Below are positions 62,968-64,000 of a DNA stretch of 64,000 bases, piece after piece; within the stretch, counting starts at the first letter, position 1; every line of letters starts with the position of its first letter. The stretch covers positions 930,001 through 994,000 of the forward strand of contig NZ_CP088930.1 of the NCBI RefSeq assembly GCF_027594825.1, written 5' to 3'. Both the position numbers and the translations under genes were made by a program. This DNA is from Serratia liquefaciens. Lineage in GTDB: Bacteria; Pseudomonadota; Gammaproteobacteria; Enterobacterales; Enterobacteriaceae. The notes under the pieces are model-generated. The model was given only the letters and a program-made list of their open reading frames with translations, was not told the DNA's origin and did not search any database.

Positions 62968-62996
62968 TTGATAATGATTATCATTCGCAATATTAT
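62968..62996 (+). promoter_or_regulatory. Fur box overlapping a sigma70 promoter
   Basis: ttgataatgattatcattc (62968-62986) closely fits the Fur consensus gataatgattatcattatc. It overlaps a good promoter: ttgata (-35, 62968-62973), 17 bases, then tattat (-10, 62991-62996). The predicted start is near 63003. Iron-bound Fur would block it, so the downstream small ORFs should be expressed in iron shortage. Confidence 0.75.
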
Positions 62997-63055
62997 ATCT
63001 GCGTTGGCCCCGGCAGTGGCCGACAATCATCTTCATATCGCAAGCAGTAACCGGT

Positions 63056-63073
63056 GGCCGCCTTCGGGCGGCC
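63056..63073 (+). repeat. UUCG tetraloop hairpin in the Fur-controlled leader
   Basis: ggccgcc and ggcggcc pair over 7 bp around ttcg, an especially stable tetraloop. It lies in the untranslated leader, just before a strong ribosome site at 63080-63085. Confidence 0.6.
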
Positions 63074-63087
63074 CTATTCGGAGGCAC

Positions 63088-63174
63088 ATGGTCGAGCACA
63101 ATCACAGGCAAAAAAACAGCATAGCCCCCCTACGGGCCCCCCCTTTTTCCCTCAGCACGGAGACGCCAGAATGA
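63088..63174 (+). CDS. Short ORF, 28 aa, coupled to the next gene
   Basis: An ATG-started frame with cggagg four bases upstream, starting MVEHNHRQKNSIAPL and ending TETPE then TGA. Its stop overlaps the ATG of the next ORF (atga), the classic sign of translational coupling. It is rich in proline, His and Lys. No family recognised. It may be a leader peptide or a small protein in a Fur-controlled unit. Confidence 0.45.
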   Translation: MVEHNHRQKNSIAPLRAPPFSLSTETPE

Positions 63175-63365
63175 GCCAACAACCGTTGACCGCCATGCTG
63201 ATGTTGATTTACGTGCTGCTGATGGTACCGGCACTGTTTGCCATCGATAGCCGCCTGAGCGCCACCCGCTGGGGCCACAGTCGCCTGATGCGCAAGACGC
63301 TGCAGACCGGGTTTATCATTGTGCTGACGCTGCTGTTTTTTAGCCTTATGACGTTGCTGTATTGA
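63171..63365 (+). CDS. Small inner-membrane protein, 64 aa
   Basis: Starts MSQQPLTAMLMLIYVLLMVP with two membrane helices (about 6-26 and 45-63) and a basic loop RLSATRWGHSRLMRKTLQ. cgga lies before the start, and the ATG overlaps the stop of the upstream short ORF. It probably belongs to a Fur-regulated transcript. No family recognised. Confidence 0.6.
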   Translation: MSQQPLTAMLMLIYVLLMVPALFAIDSRLSATRWGHSRLMRKTLQTGFIIVLTLLFFSLMTLLY

Positions 63366-63377
63366 GTTGAGCCGGCA

Positions 63378-64000
63378 CTAATTCGCCGCGACCGGCAGTG
63401 CGCCCTCCTGCTTGGCTACCGCGACCTTACCGCTAAGGGCAAAGGCTGAAATCAGCGTGAACAGCAAGGCGATGCAGCCGAGGATCAGGTAAGAGGTTTT
63501 GAAACCGTAATTGACGTACATCAGGCCTGCCGCATAGGACATACCGATGGCCGAGAGCTGCTTGAAGAAGCAAAAGCCCCACAGGTAAATCGACGCCGAG
63601 AGGTTAACGTTAAACTGAGTGGTGATGTATTTGAAAATGCCCACCAACAGGAACGGCACCTCGAACATATGCAGGGTTTTGAGGATAATGACCGCGGTGA
63701 CCGAATCCGCCTGCGATGAACCAATAATCCGCACCGACATTATCACCCCGGCTATCAACAGCGCATTCTTGCCGCCAATACGATTAATGATCAACGGCGC
63801 AAAGAACATGATGAAAGCATTAAGAAACTCGCCCAGCGTCGTGACATAACCAAACGCCTGCGTTCCCGCATGCCGGTCGCTGAAAAACGACGTAAAGAAG
63901 TTGGCGAACTGCTGATCAAAGACGTCATACACGCAGGCCACCCCCACGATATACATCACCAGACACCAGAATTTGCGCATTTTCAGCAGGTTCAACGCCG
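63378..64000 (-). CDS. MFS oligosaccharide:H+ symporter, LacY type (C-terminal half)
   Basis: The C-terminal half of a lactose-permease-type transporter; the gene continues beyond the right edge. The segment [18 protein letters not shown] and [25 protein letters not shown] and [20 protein letters not shown] match LacY helices 7-10, and the glutamate in HMFEV corresponds to Glu325 of LacY. The exact sugar (lactose, melibiose or raffinose type) cannot be told from this half. It is convergent with a small membrane protein gene 13 bp away. Confidence 0.88.
   Translation of the reverse strand, partial: ALNLLKMRKFWCLVMYIVGVACVYDVFDQQFANFFTSFFSDRHAGTQAFGYVTTLGEFLNAFIMFFAPLIINRIGGKNALLIAGVIMSVRIIGSSQADSVTAVIILKTLHMFEVPFLLVGIFKYITTQFNVNLSASIYLWGFCFFKQLSAIGMSYAAGLMYVNYGFKTSYLILGCIALLFTLISAFALSGKVAVAKQEGALPVAAN

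Overview
The window looks like a chromosomal segment of an enterobacterium close to Serratia (Yersiniaceae). It is GC-rich and densely packed. It carries enterobacterial signature genes (rcsA with dsrB, a cspE-type cold-shock gene, yidB, glsB-type and lacY-type genes) together with aromatic catabolism (pca and paa) that is common in Serratia. The genus is inferred from gene content and is not proven here. I saw no tRNA, rRNA, insertion sequence, prophage or CRISPR array. Mobile DNA is not evident; most of the segment is metabolic and regulatory gene pairs, many of them a LysR regulator beside its likely target.

Layout. 1-0.84 kb: the end of a beta-ketoadipyl-CoA thiolase gene and pcaD. 0.85-3.06 kb: arsRBC arsenic resistance (minus strand) with two operator-like sites. 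3.2-5.4 kb: a small gene, a LysR regulator and two half-size DMT transporters. 5.4-6.9 kb: a SatD-like/DUF3307 gene pair preceded by a striking array of alternating half-sites. 7-11 kb: an mgtC-mgtB magnesium locus with a PhoP-type box, a long structured leader and short leader ORFs. 11-17 kb: a GH129-like glycosidase, a CaiB-type CoA transferase, and a LysR plus PLP decarboxylase. 17-19.5 kb: rcsA with RcsAB-box and Fur-like sites, dsrB, a candidate small RNA and cspE. 19.7-30.3 kb: a K+ channel, small membrane or secreted proteins, oxidoreductases, LysR regulators, yidB and glsB-type stress genes. 30.4-33.2 kb: a diguanylate cyclase and a Kdo hydroxylase gene with a PhoP-type box.

33.3-47 kb holds a complete phenylacetate degradation locus: paaZ divergent from paaABCDEFGHIJK, then paaX and paaY. 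CoA ligation (PaaK), ring epoxidation (PaaABCE, with PaaD for maturation), isomerisation (PaaG), ring opening and aldehyde oxidation (PaaZ), beta-oxidation-like steps (PaaF, PaaH, PaaJ), thioesterase rescue (PaaI) and PaaX control are all present. The final thiolase is closely related to the thiolase fragment at the left edge, so both aromatic pathways end at the same C6-CoA chemistry.

47-54.4 kb: a MocR-type regulator and an EamA exporter that share a 12-bp upstream motif. Next comes a four-gene operon (arylformamidase-like hydrolase, RidA, aromatic aminotransferase, amino-acid permease) that could form a kynurenine-type catabolic unit, and a LysR gene. 54.5-64 kb: GST, a PNPOx-like protein, a gabD-like dehydrogenase with an unusual Lys-to-Arg change, VOC and cupin proteins, an aldo/keto reductase and the PQQ glucose dehydrogenase gcd. 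The window ends with a Fur-box promoter ahead of two tiny coupled ORFs and the 3' half of a lacY-type permease.

The least understood items are the SatD-like/DUF3307 pair (possible cyclase-like fold plus HTH plus membrane partner), the mgt leader peptides, the candidate sRNA near 19.1 kb and the Fur-controlled small ORFs near 63 kb.
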